From the NCBI RefSeq assembly GCF_016757215.1, contig NZ_JAESIY010000001.1, positions 496,001 through 560,000 on the forward strand: a stretch of 64,000 nt of DNA, read 5' to 3'. Each line of letters begins with the position of its first letter. The first letter of the stretch is position 1. Positions 1 through 8,330 of this stretch are shown here, in pieces. A program made the position numbers and the translations under genes. The notes under the pieces are model-generated. The model searched no databases, had not been told where the DNA came from, and saw only the letters and a program-made list of their open reading frames with translations. The DNA is from Fulvivirga sediminis (GTDB lineage Bacteria > Bacteroidota > Bacteroidia > Cytophagales > Cyclobacteriaceae).

Positions 1-1
1 T

Positions 2-439
2 GCGATGACTACACTAAATGGAGGGCGTATAGGAATTGCCTCTCAAGCATTAGGCATTGCTTCAGGAGCTTATGAGCTTGCTCTTAACTATTCAAAAGAA
101 AGAAAAGCATTTGGAAAAGAAATTAGTCAGCACCAGGCTATCCAATTTAAGCTGGCAGATATGGCTACAAGCATAGAGGCGGCAAGATTATTATGTTTAA
201 ACGCAGCCAGTCTTAAAGATCAAGGGAAGGATTTTGTGCAGGCAGCAGCTATGGCTAAGCTTTTTGCATCAAAAACGGCAATGGATGTTACGGTGGAAGC
301 AGTGCAGGTCCATGGTGGTTATGGCTTTGTAAAAGAGTACCATGTGGAGCGTTTAATGCGTGATGCTAAGATCACTCAAATTTATGAAGGTACCTCTGAA
401 ATACAGAAAATTGTAATATCTCGCGAGCTTTTAAAGTAG
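2..439 (+). CDS. Acyl-CoA dehydrogenase, C-terminal part (5' end outside window)
   Basis: The reading frame is open from the first bases of the window, so this is the last ~145 residues of a longer gene. It is the C-terminal helical domain of an FAD-dependent acyl-CoA dehydrogenase, which oxidises acyl-CoA to enoyl-CoA in fatty- or branched-chain acid breakdown. Visible marks are [13 protein letters not shown], the QVHGGYGF signature and the IYEGTSEIQ motif; in short-chain members the Glu of YEGT is the catalytic base. The ATG at position 5 is an internal Met. Substrate range cannot be told from this part. No terminator follows before the next gene. Confidence 0.93.
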   Translation, partial: AMTTLNGGRIGIASQALGIASGAYELALNYSKERKAFGKEISQHQAIQFKLADMATSIEAARLLCLNAASLKDQGKDFVQAAAMAKLFASKTAMDVTVEAVQVHGGYGFVKEYHVERLMRDAKITQIYEGTSEIQKIVISRELLK

Positions 440-509
440 TTATTCACCGATTATATAAATAAAGTGATATATTTCTTAGAAAAGTGCAGGCATTGATGAT
501 TTTATTCAT

Positions 510-517
510 TAAATTTG
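510..517 (+). promoter_or_regulatory. Putative Bacteroidota -7 box (TAAATTTG) for AraC-type gene
   Basis: An exact match to TAnnTTTG. Transcription would start near 524, just downstream of the TTG at 522 but upstream of the ATG at 543, so it supports the ATG as the real start of the regulator. A convincing -33 TTTG is not seen. Confidence 0.45.
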
Positions 518-542
518 CGTATTGTTAAAATACAGTAAGTTG

Positions 543-1466
543 ATGGAAGATTACAATAAAATAATTGAATCATTAGGAATTAAGTTTGTAAAGTCCAATA
601 ATATAAAGGTATTACACCCCTTTACAATTAAGGACTATCAGGACACAGAGAACACAATTCTAATCCTCAAAAAAGGCGTTGTACGTTACGGAAGCGAGGA
701 TGAGTTGTTGACAGAGGGGCATGCACTTTTCATACCTGCAGTTAGAAATACACCTCTAACCTTTGGTAATGTAGATGACAGAAGTCCAGAACTAACTTTA
801 GAAGAGTTTGGGTATAAGCAGGCTGAATATTTCAGGACACACGTTGATGATCCTTCTGCTGTACCAGTGGCTGATTTTACTTCAATTGTTTTTGAAACAA
901 AGGTTTTTGATACAGTAAACTTCTTTACTGCACTGGATATTCCTCCTTTTTCTTTAGAAAATAGTAAGGTTAATAATATCATTTATGAGATTATTAAGGA
1001 GCAAGAAAATAAGCTGGAAGGAAACCAGAGAGTAGTGAAGATAAAGACTGAGCTTTTAGTAGTAGAAGTTATCAGACACATTATCGAAAACAGACTATTC
1101 GTAGAGCAAATGGCTACTAATAGTACTTATTTCAAAGATCCTCGATTGATTAAGCTCTTTAAATACATTAAAGATAATCTGTCAGGTGAGTTAACGAATA
1201 AGAAGTTGTCAGAAGTGGCTGATGTATCAGAGGATTATGTAGGGCAATACTTTAAAACCCTCACAGGAATTAACCCTCAGGATTACATTGAGTACCAAAG
1301 AATGGAACATGCAGTAAACCTGCTTAGAACTACAAAAATGAGTATCAGAGACATAGGTAAAGCTTGTGGATATAAGGATACTGCTTATTTCTGTAGACGT
1401 TTTAAAATGATGTATGGTATACCTGCTGGTAAAATGAGAAAGAGAGAAACATTAATGAATGTTTAA
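543..1466 (+). CDS. AraC family transcriptional regulator
   Basis: A DNA-binding regulator of about 307 residues. The N-terminal third contains a cupin-like stretch (GSEDELLTEGHALFIPA) that may be a ligand sensor. The last ~100 residues form the double helix-turn-helix of AraC proteins, with the first helix around KLSEVADVSEDYVGQYFK and the second around SIRDIGKACGYKDTAYFCRRF. The frame could extend to a TTG at 522, but a -7 promoter box ends at 517, so the ATG at 543 is preferred. The 3' end overlaps the convergent GGGP synthase gene by 15 bp. The effector and targets are unknown; the gene stands alone, without an obvious target operon beside it. Confidence 0.9.
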   Translation: MEDYNKIIESLGIKFVKSNNIKVLHPFTIKDYQDTENTILILKKGVVRYGSEDELLTEGHALFIPAVRNTPLTFGNVDDRSPELTLEEFGYKQAEYFRTHVDDPSAVPVADFTSIVFETKVFDTVNFFTALDIPPFSLENSKVNNIIYEIIKEQENKLEGNQRVVKIKTELLVVEVIRHIIENRLFVEQMATNSTYFKDPRLIKLFKYIKDNLSGELTNKKLSEVADVSEDYVGQYFKTLTGINPQDYIEYQRMEHAVNLLRTTKMSIRDIGKACGYKDTAYFCRRFKMMYGIPAGKMRKRETLMNV

Positions 1467-2216
1467 GCTCTTATTAAAATCATAAATCTTTTCAGAAACC
1501 TCAATCATAAGATTGGGGTTTTTTTCTGCTGCATTTCCTATTACTATCATGTCTGCACCAGCTTCTAATGATTCTTTGGCCTTGTAAGCTGAGTCAATTC
1601 CTCCTCCTACTATCAAGGGTACATTTATAGATCGGTTTACCTGGCTAATCATTTTAGGAGTAATGGCGGTTTTAGCACCACTGCCTGCATCCATAAAAAT
1701 TAATTTTAGCCCTAGCATTTCACCTGCCATGGCCGTACAGGCGGCTACAGAATATTTATCTGGAGGGATGGGGGAGGTGTTGCTCATATATGATACCGCA
1801 GAAGTGGTATCAGAGTTAATGAGCATATAACCAGTGGGCAATATTTCAATTCCGCTGTTTTTTAGAATAGGGGCTGCTACTACATGCTGTCCAATTAAAA
1901 ACTCAGGGTTACGACCTGAAATCAAGCTCAGAAATAAAATTGCATCAGCACTAAGATCTATGTGCATGTTATTGCCTGGAAAAAGAATGGTGGGCAAGGA
2001 GCATTCCTTCTTTATTGTATTAATAATCTTCCCAACATTGCTTTGAGTTATTAAACTGCCTCCAATAAAAATATAGTCTACATAACACTCTTTAGCAAGA
2101 TGGATCAAGGTCCCTAAGTCAGAAGGCTTTTCTACATTATCAGGGTCAATGAGTAATGCTAATGATTTCTGTCCTGTAAGTTTTCTTTGATTAAGAGTTT
2201 TCAGTATATTCATCAT
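1452..2216 (-). CDS. Geranylgeranylglyceryl phosphate synthase (GGGPS/PcrB family)
   Basis: A TIM-barrel prenyltransferase of about 254 residues that joins a polyprenyl diphosphate to sn-glycerol-1-phosphate, the first ether bond of archaeal-type lipids. Family marks are LIDPDN near the N terminus, FIGGSL, the DAGSGA loop, and the phosphate-binding VGGGI and IVIGNAAE segments near the C terminus. The start at 2216 is chosen because a good ribosome site (GGGAGAGG) sits just upstream; a longer frame to 2252 would bury it. The gene overlaps the upstream small membrane-protein gene by 26 bp, suggesting coupling. Bacteroidota homologues are known enzymes, but the final lipid product in these bacteria is unclear. 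Confidence 0.9.
   Translation of the reverse strand: MMNILKTLNQRKLTGQKSLALLIDPDNVEKPSDLGTLIHLAKECYVDYIFIGGSLITQSNVGKIINTIKKECSLPTILFPGNNMHIDLSADAILFLSLISGRNPEFLIGQHVVAAPILKNSGIEILPTGYMLINSDTTSAVSYMSNTSPIPPDKYSVAACTAMAGEMLGLKLIFMDAGSGAKTAITPKMISQVNRSINVPLIVGGGIDSAYKAKESLEAGADMIVIGNAAEKNPNLMIEVSEKIYDFNKSLNIH
1496..1525 (+). terminator. Rho-independent terminator of the AraC-type gene, inside the opposite gene
   Basis: An 11-bp stem (AAACCTCAATC / GATTGGGGTTT, one G-U pair) closes an ATAA loop and is followed by a run of T. It lies 30 bp after the regulator stop and entirely within the 3' coding part of the GGGP synthase gene on the minus strand, where it encodes KNPNLMIEV. Confidence 0.8.
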
Positions 2217-2577
2217 TTTCCTCTCCCTTATTGATGTTTTGTAGGTATTCAATGAGCTTCTCTTTGGCTATAGCCAGCAAGAATATGGTAATTTCTGTTA
2301 AAACTACATGACCAATGTTACTCATCATAGAAGGTTGCTTTTCTATGGTCATTTCACTGGTGTGGTCTTCATGGTTATTCTTTTTGCTGACCTTTACCTT
2401 TTTACTGCCCCCGAGTTTTTTTATTAAGTAATAAGAAAGTGCAAACCCTCCGCCTATAACCGCAGCGCCCATAGCTAGGTCTTTACTGCGAGATATTAGA
2501 ACGTCTATATCTTCTTTTAGATTATCTCGGTGTTTTTCGGATAGTTGCTCCCAATGTTCTTTAATACTAGTTGCCAT
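2191..2577 (-). CDS. Small membrane protein, unknown function
   Basis: A 128-residue protein with two hydrophobic stretches: residues ~35-53 (AMGAAVIGGGFALSYYLIKK) and ~88-105 (HVVLTEITIFLLAIAKEK), separated by a Lys-rich, polar linker. The N terminus is charged and probably helical. It lies 4 bp after the holin-like gene and overlaps GGGP synthase, so the three probably form one operon. I do not recognise the family; similar small proteins accompany holin-like genes in Cytophagales, which hints at an envelope or stress role. Confidence 0.75.
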   Translation of the reverse strand: MATSIKEHWEQLSEKHRDNLKEDIDVLISRSKDLAMGAAVIGGGFALSYYLIKKLGGSKKVKVSKKNNHEDHTSEMTIEKQPSMMSNIGHVVLTEITIFLLAIAKEKLIEYLQNINKGEENDEYTENS

Positions 2578-2581
2578 ATAG

Positions 2582-2950
2582 TTATTTGCTCTTAATCTTT
2601 AGTAGTTCGTTTAGTTTTTTTTCAATTAACTCTCTTAAACCTAGTTGGTTTCTTAATAAGAAAAATATAATGAAAACTATTAAATAAAAGAGTGAAACAA
2701 TTAGAAAACCGTAAAATATATTTTCCAACAGATATCCGAGGTAGTAGCCAATAGCAATATTTAGAAAAAATAGAAAAAAGGAGGCTGTTAGCCCTAGCAA
2801 TACCGTTACTATTGCTTTAGACATAAGCGCCGCAATCTCTTCTTTTAATTCCATTTTAAAGACCTCTACTTTTGATTCTATAAAATCCGTAAGATGGTCT
2901 ATGATATTATCTACTTTTAAGAAATGTAATAAGCCTTTTTTTTCTCTCAC
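2582..2950 (-). CDS. Phage-holin-family-like membrane protein (DUF1469/YqjE type)
   Basis: A 122-residue protein with an amphipathic N-terminal helix (HLTDFIESKVEVFKMELKEE) and two adjacent transmembrane segments (residues ~45-70 and ~75-95), then a basic tail. This matches the layout of the chromosomal holin-superfamily-III (YqjE-like) proteins, which are integral membrane proteins of unknown role and not phage lysis genes. It is first in a three-gene minus-strand run with the next membrane protein and GGGP synthase. Confidence 0.75.
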   Translation of the reverse strand: MREKKGLLHFLKVDNIIDHLTDFIESKVEVFKMELKEEIAALMSKAIVTVLLGLTASFFLFFLNIAIGYYLGYLLENIFYGFLIVSLFYLIVFIIFFLLRNQLGLRELIEKKLNELLKIKSK

Positions 2951-3070
2951 TTTTATTCAATTAATAATTAATAGATGAGACTCTCATTTTTTATTGCGTT
3001 GCAAGTTAATGAGAATTCAACGAATCATAGTCATTAACAAAATAATCAGGCTTTTGGGTAGTGGCAGAAA

Positions 3071-4648
3071 TTAAATTTTATTAATTCTGATAAGTTTCTC
3101 TGTGAGTGTAACCTCTCCTTGGTTATTTACCTTTTCTGTTTTTAGGAGTAGCTGTTCAGGTATACTTATATAGTAGCGATATAAAGAGTCGCTTTCCTTT
3201 TTATCATAAAATGTACGGGTATACACGTATACGGAGTCATTAGCGAAGTCCGTATCCCAATTGGGAAGTATCTGCGTGATGCAAGTCTGGAATTTTCCTT
3301 TACTATTCTCATCATCCCAGCAGAATCCGGGCTTATTGATGAGGAAAAAGCGATTGTTAATAAAGAATAATTTTTTATTTCTATAAATATTTAAAACTGA
3401 GCTCTGCTGAATATCTCCCAAATCATTTTCTACTCCGGAGGACATAATCATATTGCGGTTATTAGCAAGTGTTTTTCTTATCACCTTTCTTTCATAACTT
3501 TTTTCATGTTCTTGCACCAAATAGGTTAACTCATTCACCTTTGATGCATTTTTATTAAAATAAATAAGCGTAAAAGGAATAAGGAAGAAAGTGAGTATAA
3601 TATAAATGAAACCTGTTATTCGGTGTTTCATGGTTTGTTTACCAAATATTACTGCCAATCTAATAGGAATTCTACGCATGAAGGGGAAAGGCAGAAATAT
3701 AATGACGCCGATGAGATTGAACAGTAAGTGTGTAATAGCAATGCTTATTACGGCATTAGATTTAAATAATACTGCTATGAAGGCCGTGATGGTAGTTCCT
3801 ACATTGGCTCCGAATATAAAAGGAGTCACCTTTTTTAATGATACTCTTCCCGTAGCTACAAAGGGTACCATGAGAGATGTGGTTACTGAGCTCGATTGAA
3901 CAGCTGCAGTAAGTCCCATGCCCCAGGCAAAGGATTTAAGCGACCGGTTAAAAACAAAATTTCTAAGCTTATCTTGAGACTCACCTATGATCATTTTATA
4001 GATCACTTTGGAAAGAATTTTAATAGAGCCAAATAACAATATAAAGGCAAGGCCAAGGCTTATAAAACCATTATTGATTTTCTCTACCACGTATGGTGTA
4101 ATAGGGAAGGCATGAAAAAGCTTAAAACCATATTCGTTGAGAGAGCTGTTAGAGTTAGTGTCTACCAGCATGTTAGCAATATATTGAGATAAGGAAGATA
4201 TAAAACCGTAGTAATACTCTAGCGGAAAAAGAATGAGGGTAGTAAGTATATTGAAAAAATCGTGGACAGTACCCGCGGCTATGGCTCTTCTAAATTCTGT
4301 TTTTTTAGTAATGAAACCTAACGATACTATAGTGCTTGTAAGTGTGGTGCCAATGTTGGCTCCCATAATCATGGGGACAGCTTCGGCAATAGTTATAGAT
4401 CCGGAGGCAACCAGAGCTACTATCATGGAGGTGCTAGTGGAGCTGCTCTGAATAATGGCTGTAATAAGTAAGCCTATAAAAAGCCCTATGAAAGGGTTAG
4501 AAGTGGCAAATAATATTGATTCAGCAACTCCCCGGCCGAGATGACTGAAAGACTCGCCCATCATATCTATGGAGAATAGGAATATAAGCATGGCGCCTAT
4601 TATCACCAGTGCTTGTTTCACAATATTTTTTTGCTGAATGGGAGACAA
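3071..4648 (-). CDS. Na+/Pi-cotransporter family protein with atypical C-terminal domain
   Basis: A polytopic membrane protein of 525 residues. The two inverted Na/Pi-cotransporter repeats are marked by IQSSSTSTSM (~residue 65) and VQSSSVTTSLM (~residue 250), each followed by a GANVGTT/GANIGTT motif, the usual signature for Na+-driven phosphate uptake. After the last membrane segment (~residue 360) comes a ~150-residue soluble domain that is not the usual PhoU-type helical domain; it holds many aromatic residues and two Cys (FCWDDEN, FQTCITQ). The start is TTG, chosen because the first membrane helix needs these residues. It is divergent from a second paralogue 250 bp away. Confidence 0.9.
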   Translation of the reverse strand: MSPIQQKNIVKQALVIIGAMLIFLFSIDMMGESFSHLGRGVAESILFATSNPFIGLFIGLLITAIIQSSSTSTSMIVALVASGSITIAEAVPMIMGANIGTTLTSTIVSLGFITKKTEFRRAIAAGTVHDFFNILTTLILFPLEYYYGFISSLSQYIANMLVDTNSNSSLNEYGFKLFHAFPITPYVVEKINNGFISLGLAFILLFGSIKILSKVIYKMIIGESQDKLRNFVFNRSLKSFAWGMGLTAAVQSSSVTTSLMVPFVATGRVSLKKVTPFIFGANVGTTITAFIAVLFKSNAVISIAITHLLFNLIGVIIFLPFPFMRRIPIRLAVIFGKQTMKHRITGFIYIILTFFLIPFTLIYFNKNASKVNELTYLVQEHEKSYERKVIRKTLANNRNMIMSSGVENDLGDIQQSSVLNIYRNKKLFFINNRFFLINKPGFCWDDENSKGKFQTCITQILPNWDTDFANDSVYVYTRTFYDKKESDSLYRYYISIPEQLLLKTEKVNNQGEVTLTEKLIRINKI

Positions 4649-4871
4649 AAGTCAAAATTTTAAAAGATGCGAATTTATAGCTTAAAAAATTGAATACTTC
4701 ATTCTAAATGTAAAACTATTGTTAATTCTTGAAAGCGCTTAAGCATTGATATTCATAAATTTGAGGCTAAACAATGGTAAAATTCTATCAAAGTTGCAAT
4801 TTTGATTTATCAATACGATTGAACTTAACATAAACTTAATATTCGATAAGTTTTTAACCACTTGAGTTAAC

Positions 4872-4879
4872 TAACTTTG
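4872..4879 (+). promoter_or_regulatory. Putative -7 promoter box (TAACTTTG) for Na/Pi cotransporter gene
   Basis: An exact TAnnTTTG match 20 bp before the ATG at 4899, giving a short leader. The -33 region is only T-rich (TTTTT at 4851). It lies in the 250-bp divergent gap between the two cotransporter genes. Confidence 0.5.
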
Positions 4880-4898
4880 CGCGGCAAAATTTAACAAC

Positions 4899-6611
4899 AT
4901 GGAGTATAATTTTTTTGATTTCCTTACTCTTTTAGGATCGCTTGGTTTCTTCATTTATGGTATGAAGGTGATGAGTGAGGGAATACAGAAGGTGGCGGGT
5001 GGCCGCATGAGGGGTATCCTCAGGGCAATGACATCGCACCGATGGGCTGGAGTATTTACAGGTTTTCTGCTTACAGGGCTTGTCCAGTCTTCTTCAGCTA
5101 CTACCGTAATGGTGGTAAGCTTTGTAAATGCAGGTTTACTCTCATTGGTAGAGTCAATAGGAGTGATAATGGGGGCTAATATTGGTACCACAATCACGTC
5201 CTGGATCATTTCACTGGTAGGGTTTAAAATGAAAATTGCGGCAGCAGCACTGCCAATAATAGCTGTAGGTACTCCATTATTATTCGCCTCTAAGGCCAGG
5301 ATAAAATCTTGGGCAGAGGTGATTATAGGTTTCGCCTTGTTATTTATGGGGCTTGAAGCATTGAAAGATGCCGTGCCTGACCTGAAGTCTAACCCGGAGG
5401 TACTGGAGTTTTTGGCTGATTATACCAATGGAAACTTCTTCTCTATTTTATTATTTGTGGTTATAGGTACTATACTTACGGTTATAGTACAGTCATCTAG
5501 TGCTACTATGGCTTTAACCTTGGTAATGGCTAATCAGGGATGGATTTCATTTGATTTGGCGGCAGCTATGGTACTAGGAGAAAATATCGGTACCACTATT
5601 ACCGCTAACCTAGCCGCTATGGTAGCTAATGTACATGCAAAAAGGGCGGCTAGAGCTCACTTTATATTTAATATTTTCGGAGTAATTTGGATGCTCTGCA
5701 GCTTTAGGTGGTTTTTGAGTGGAATAGAATGGTTTATGGTAGATGTAAGACATGGTACCTCACCTTTCGTAGACGCTGAGTCTGTTCCTTTGGCATTATC
5801 ATACTTCCATACGTTTTTTAACCTTATCAATGTGGTCTTACTTATTGGCTTTGTGAATAAGATAGCCAACCTGGTGACTAAAATGGTGAAGTCTAAAGGA
5901 GATGGAGAAGAGTTTAGATTAGAATATATTACTACCCCTTTATTGTCTACACCAGAAATATCTCTGGAAGAAGCCAGAAAGGAAATAGCTAAGTTCGCTG
6001 ATCTTACGAAGCGAATGTCTGGTTATGCTCAGAATCTTCTGAAGAAGAAAAAGAACAAGGAGCGAGGTAAGATGATGCGTAAGATCAAAAAGTATGAAGA
6101 AATTACAGATAGGGTAGAACTTGAAATAGCTGAGTATTTATCGAAGTTGTCTACTTCTAACTTAAGTAATGAAGCATCACTGAGGTTAAGAGGAATGCTT
6201 TCTATTATTAATGATCTTGAACGTATTGGAGATCTTTTCTTCCAGATGTCATTAACGATAGATAGAAAAAGTGATGGTGAAAACTGGTTCTCTGACGGTC
6301 AGATTGAAAACCTTGTAGGTATGTTGGAGCTAGTTGATGACGCTTTTGATATAATGATTGATAATCTAAATATGGATTACTCTAGGGTAACCTTAAACCA
6401 GGCAATAGAAAAAGAGGCAGTTATTAATAAGAGGCGAGATAAGCTTAGGAAAAAGCATTTGAAAAATATAGAGAAGAGAGATTATGATGTGATGAGCGGA
6501 ATAGTATATGCGGATTTATATAATCTAATAGAAAGAGTAGGGGATCACATCATTAACGTGTCTGAGGCTATTACTGGTGAGCTAGCCAGAGATGAAGAAG
6601 ATGAAGGCTAG
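4899..6611 (+). CDS. Na/Pi cotransporter family protein with PhoU-like domain
   Basis: A 570-residue inner-membrane transporter for phosphate driven by sodium. The two halves carry the family repeats VQSSSATTVMVV (~residue 65) and VQSSSATMALTL (~residue 200), with GANIGTT and GENIGTT motifs behind them. From ~residue 350 on there is a cytoplasmic, highly charged helical PhoU-like domain (acidic and Lys-rich, with ...LERIGDLFFQM and ...IERVGDHIINVSE repeats), as in standard bacterial NptA/YjbB-type proteins. It differs from the divergent neighbour, whose soluble domain is of another kind. The terminator overlaps the stop codon. Confidence 0.95.
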   Translation: MEYNFFDFLTLLGSLGFFIYGMKVMSEGIQKVAGGRMRGILRAMTSHRWAGVFTGFLLTGLVQSSSATTVMVVSFVNAGLLSLVESIGVIMGANIGTTITSWIISLVGFKMKIAAAALPIIAVGTPLLFASKARIKSWAEVIIGFALLFMGLEALKDAVPDLKSNPEVLEFLADYTNGNFFSILLFVVIGTILTVIVQSSSATMALTLVMANQGWISFDLAAAMVLGENIGTTITANLAAMVANVHAKRAARAHFIFNIFGVIWMLCSFRWFLSGIEWFMVDVRHGTSPFVDAESVPLALSYFHTFFNLINVVLLIGFVNKIANLVTKMVKSKGDGEEFRLEYITTPLLSTPEISLEEARKEIAKFADLTKRMSGYAQNLLKKKKNKERGKMMRKIKKYEEITDRVELEIAEYLSKLSTSNLSNEASLRLRGMLSIINDLERIGDLFFQMSLTIDRKSDGENWFSDGQIENLVGMLELVDDAFDIMIDNLNMDYSRVTLNQAIEKEAVINKRRDKLRKKHLKNIEKRDYDVMSGIVYADLYNLIERVGDHIINVSEAITGELARDEEDEG

Positions 6612-6633
6612 CAGTTATTCTGCTAGCTCTTTT
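6607..6633 (+). terminator. Rho-independent terminator overlapping two stop codons
   Basis: The stem GCTAGCAG / CTGCTAGC with a TTATT loop is followed by TCTTTT. The stem contains the plus-strand stop codon (6609-6611); the loop and right arm contain the stop and last codons of the minus-strand M20 gene. Only the plus strand has a T-run, so it serves the cotransporter gene. Confidence 0.75.
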
Positions 6634-7805
6634 AATGCTAACCAGCTCATTAGTCCGGCGCCTATTTCAAGGGCGTCTTCATCGATATTAAAGGTAGGTG
6701 TGTGTACATAAGAAGTGATGCCTTTGTCTTCATTTCTTGTGCCCAACCTATAAAAGCAAGCAGGGATTTGGTGTGTATAGAACGAAAAATCTTCTGCACC
6801 CATCCACAAATCAAGGTCTACCACATTTTCTTCTCCCAGGTATTCTTCTGCAGCCGCTCTAGACTTTCTGGTTAATTCAGGATCATTTTCAAGATAAGGA
6901 TACCCCTTCGAAATTTCTACTTCGCAGGATCCTCCCATTGACTCAGCTATACCAGTAGCCATTTTTATTATTTTTTCATGAGCATCAGCTCTCCATGTTT
7001 CATCCATAGCTCTAAAAGTGCCTTCTACATTCACCTCATTAGGTATAATGTTAGTGGCCCCATCAGCTATTACTTTACCAAAGGTAAGCACAGTAGGCGT
7101 TTTAGGGCTAGCATTTCTGCTGATAACCTGCTGCAGCGCTACAATGATGTGGGAGGTAATAAGTACTGGGTCTACAGCTAGTTCTGGTACTGCGCCGTGG
7201 CCACCCTTCCCTTTTACCTTCAAATATATTTCATCACAGCTGGCCATATACATTCCTTCACGAAAGCCTACTTTACCTACCGGTATTAGAGGCATCACAT
7301 GCTGGCCATGTATATTCACAGGGGCAGGGTCTTTTAAAACACCATCTTTGATCATTAAGGAAGCGCCACCGGGGTTTTTTTCCTCCCCTGGCTGGAAAAT
7401 AAGCTTCACAGACCCTTCAAAATCATCTTTTAACTGTGAGAGTATTTTTGCGACTCCTAATAATGAAGCGGTGTGCGCATCATGCCCACAAGCATGCATC
7501 ACACCTTCATTTTTGGATTTATATTCAATGTCATTAGTCTCTTTTATAGGGAGAGCATCCATATCGGCACGCAGCGCTATTACTTTTTTAGAGGGGTTCT
7601 TTCCTTCTATTACAGCGGCAAGGCCTGTATTGGCGATGCCCTCTTTTGGAGTTATTCCCATTTCTTTTAATTGTGCAGCTACATATTTCGCCGTATTAAA
7701 TTCTTGGTAAGAAAGTTCCGGATTAGCATGTAAGTGCCTTCTTATGCCAATTACCTCTTTGGCATTTTTCTTCGCTAGCTCCTTTACTTTTGCTTTTAAT
7801 GACAT
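6615..7805 (-). CDS. M20 family amidohydrolase (N-acyl-amino acid / IAA-type)
   Basis: A 396-residue metallohydrolase of the M20D group, which cleaves N-acyl bonds of acylated amino acids. Metal-binding motifs are visible: ALRADMDALPI with the Asp pair, MHACGHDAHTA, FQPGEE with the catalytic Glu region, and MGAEDFSFY near the C terminus. The dimerisation lid lies around residues 185-300. The ATG follows the stop of the SPOR lipoprotein gene with no gap, so it is the third gene of the secA operon. The exact substrate (hippurate, acetyl-ornithine or other) cannot be assigned. Confidence 0.93.
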   Translation of the reverse strand: MSLKAKVKELAKKNAKEVIGIRRHLHANPELSYQEFNTAKYVAAQLKEMGITPKEGIANTGLAAVIEGKNPSKKVIALRADMDALPIKETNDIEYKSKNEGVMHACGHDAHTASLLGVAKILSQLKDDFEGSVKLIFQPGEEKNPGGASLMIKDGVLKDPAPVNIHGQHVMPLIPVGKVGFREGMYMASCDEIYLKVKGKGGHGAVPELAVDPVLITSHIIVALQQVISRNASPKTPTVLTFGKVIADGATNIIPNEVNVEGTFRAMDETWRADAHEKIIKMATGIAESMGGSCEVEISKGYPYLENDPELTRKSRAAAEEYLGEENVVDLDLWMGAEDFSFYTHQIPACFYRLGTRNEDKGITSYVHTPTFNIDEDALEIGAGLMSWLALKELAE

Positions 7806-8321
7806 TTATTGTATGTATATTCTTTCAGGAATAATTAATGCTCCAGGAAATCTTTTCTTTAACTGAGCATACGGTTTTTGAGCTTCAAGTTTAGAGTAAT
7901 ACTTGCCTACCTTTACCTTGAAATTGGGTTCATCAAATTTTAAAGACGGGTTAGACTCTGGTAATACAGAAAAAACTTTACCTCTCGCCAGTCGAGCATC
8001 TTCTCTGTTAGTGCCTGAGTATACCTGAATAGTAAAACCATCTATATATCTGGTGTTACTCCTGAGATCATCGATCTCATCTAACACATTATTTAGAGGT
8101 TTAGTAACATCATTTGTTGGCTCAATATTAACGTCAGCATAGCTGGCATGAGCCTGATTACTTAAGGTATCATGCCTTTCCTCAGGTTTTTCATATACTG
8201 GTCTATAGGCCTTTAGATCCTCTTTATACGCCTCTCCTGAAGATGAAGAGGTGCTTGTTTTAGGACTACACGCTGTAAGCAAGGCAAAGCCAACCAAGCA
8301 GTAAAGAACAGTTTTTTTCAT
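7806..8321 (-). CDS. SPOR-domain lipoprotein
   Basis: A 171-residue predicted lipoprotein: a signal peptide ends in the lipobox LLTAC, with Cys at ~residue 18, followed by a Ser-rich linker. The last ~75 residues (from FTIQVYSGTNREDARLARG to the end) match the SPOR fold, which binds denuded glycan strands of peptidoglycan at division or envelope sites. It lies 9 bp after secA and directly before the M20 gene in the same operon. The placement with secA suggests an envelope role; its partner is unknown. Confidence 0.88.
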   Translation of the reverse strand: MKKTVLYCLVGFALLTACSPKTSTSSSSGEAYKEDLKAYRPVYEKPEERHDTLSNQAHASYADVNIEPTNDVTKPLNNVLDEIDDLRSNTRYIDGFTIQVYSGTNREDARLARGKVFSVLPESNPSLKFDEPNFKVKVGKYYSKLEAQKPYAQLKKRFPGALIIPERIYIQ

Positions 8322-8330
8322 AGTTATTGC

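Noticed and set aside
7018-7710. A 230-codon open frame on the plus strand opposite the M20 amidohydrolase.
   Set aside because: It is the mirror of a well-supported enzyme gene, with Ser/Pro-rich composition typical of an antisense frame and no signal or motif.
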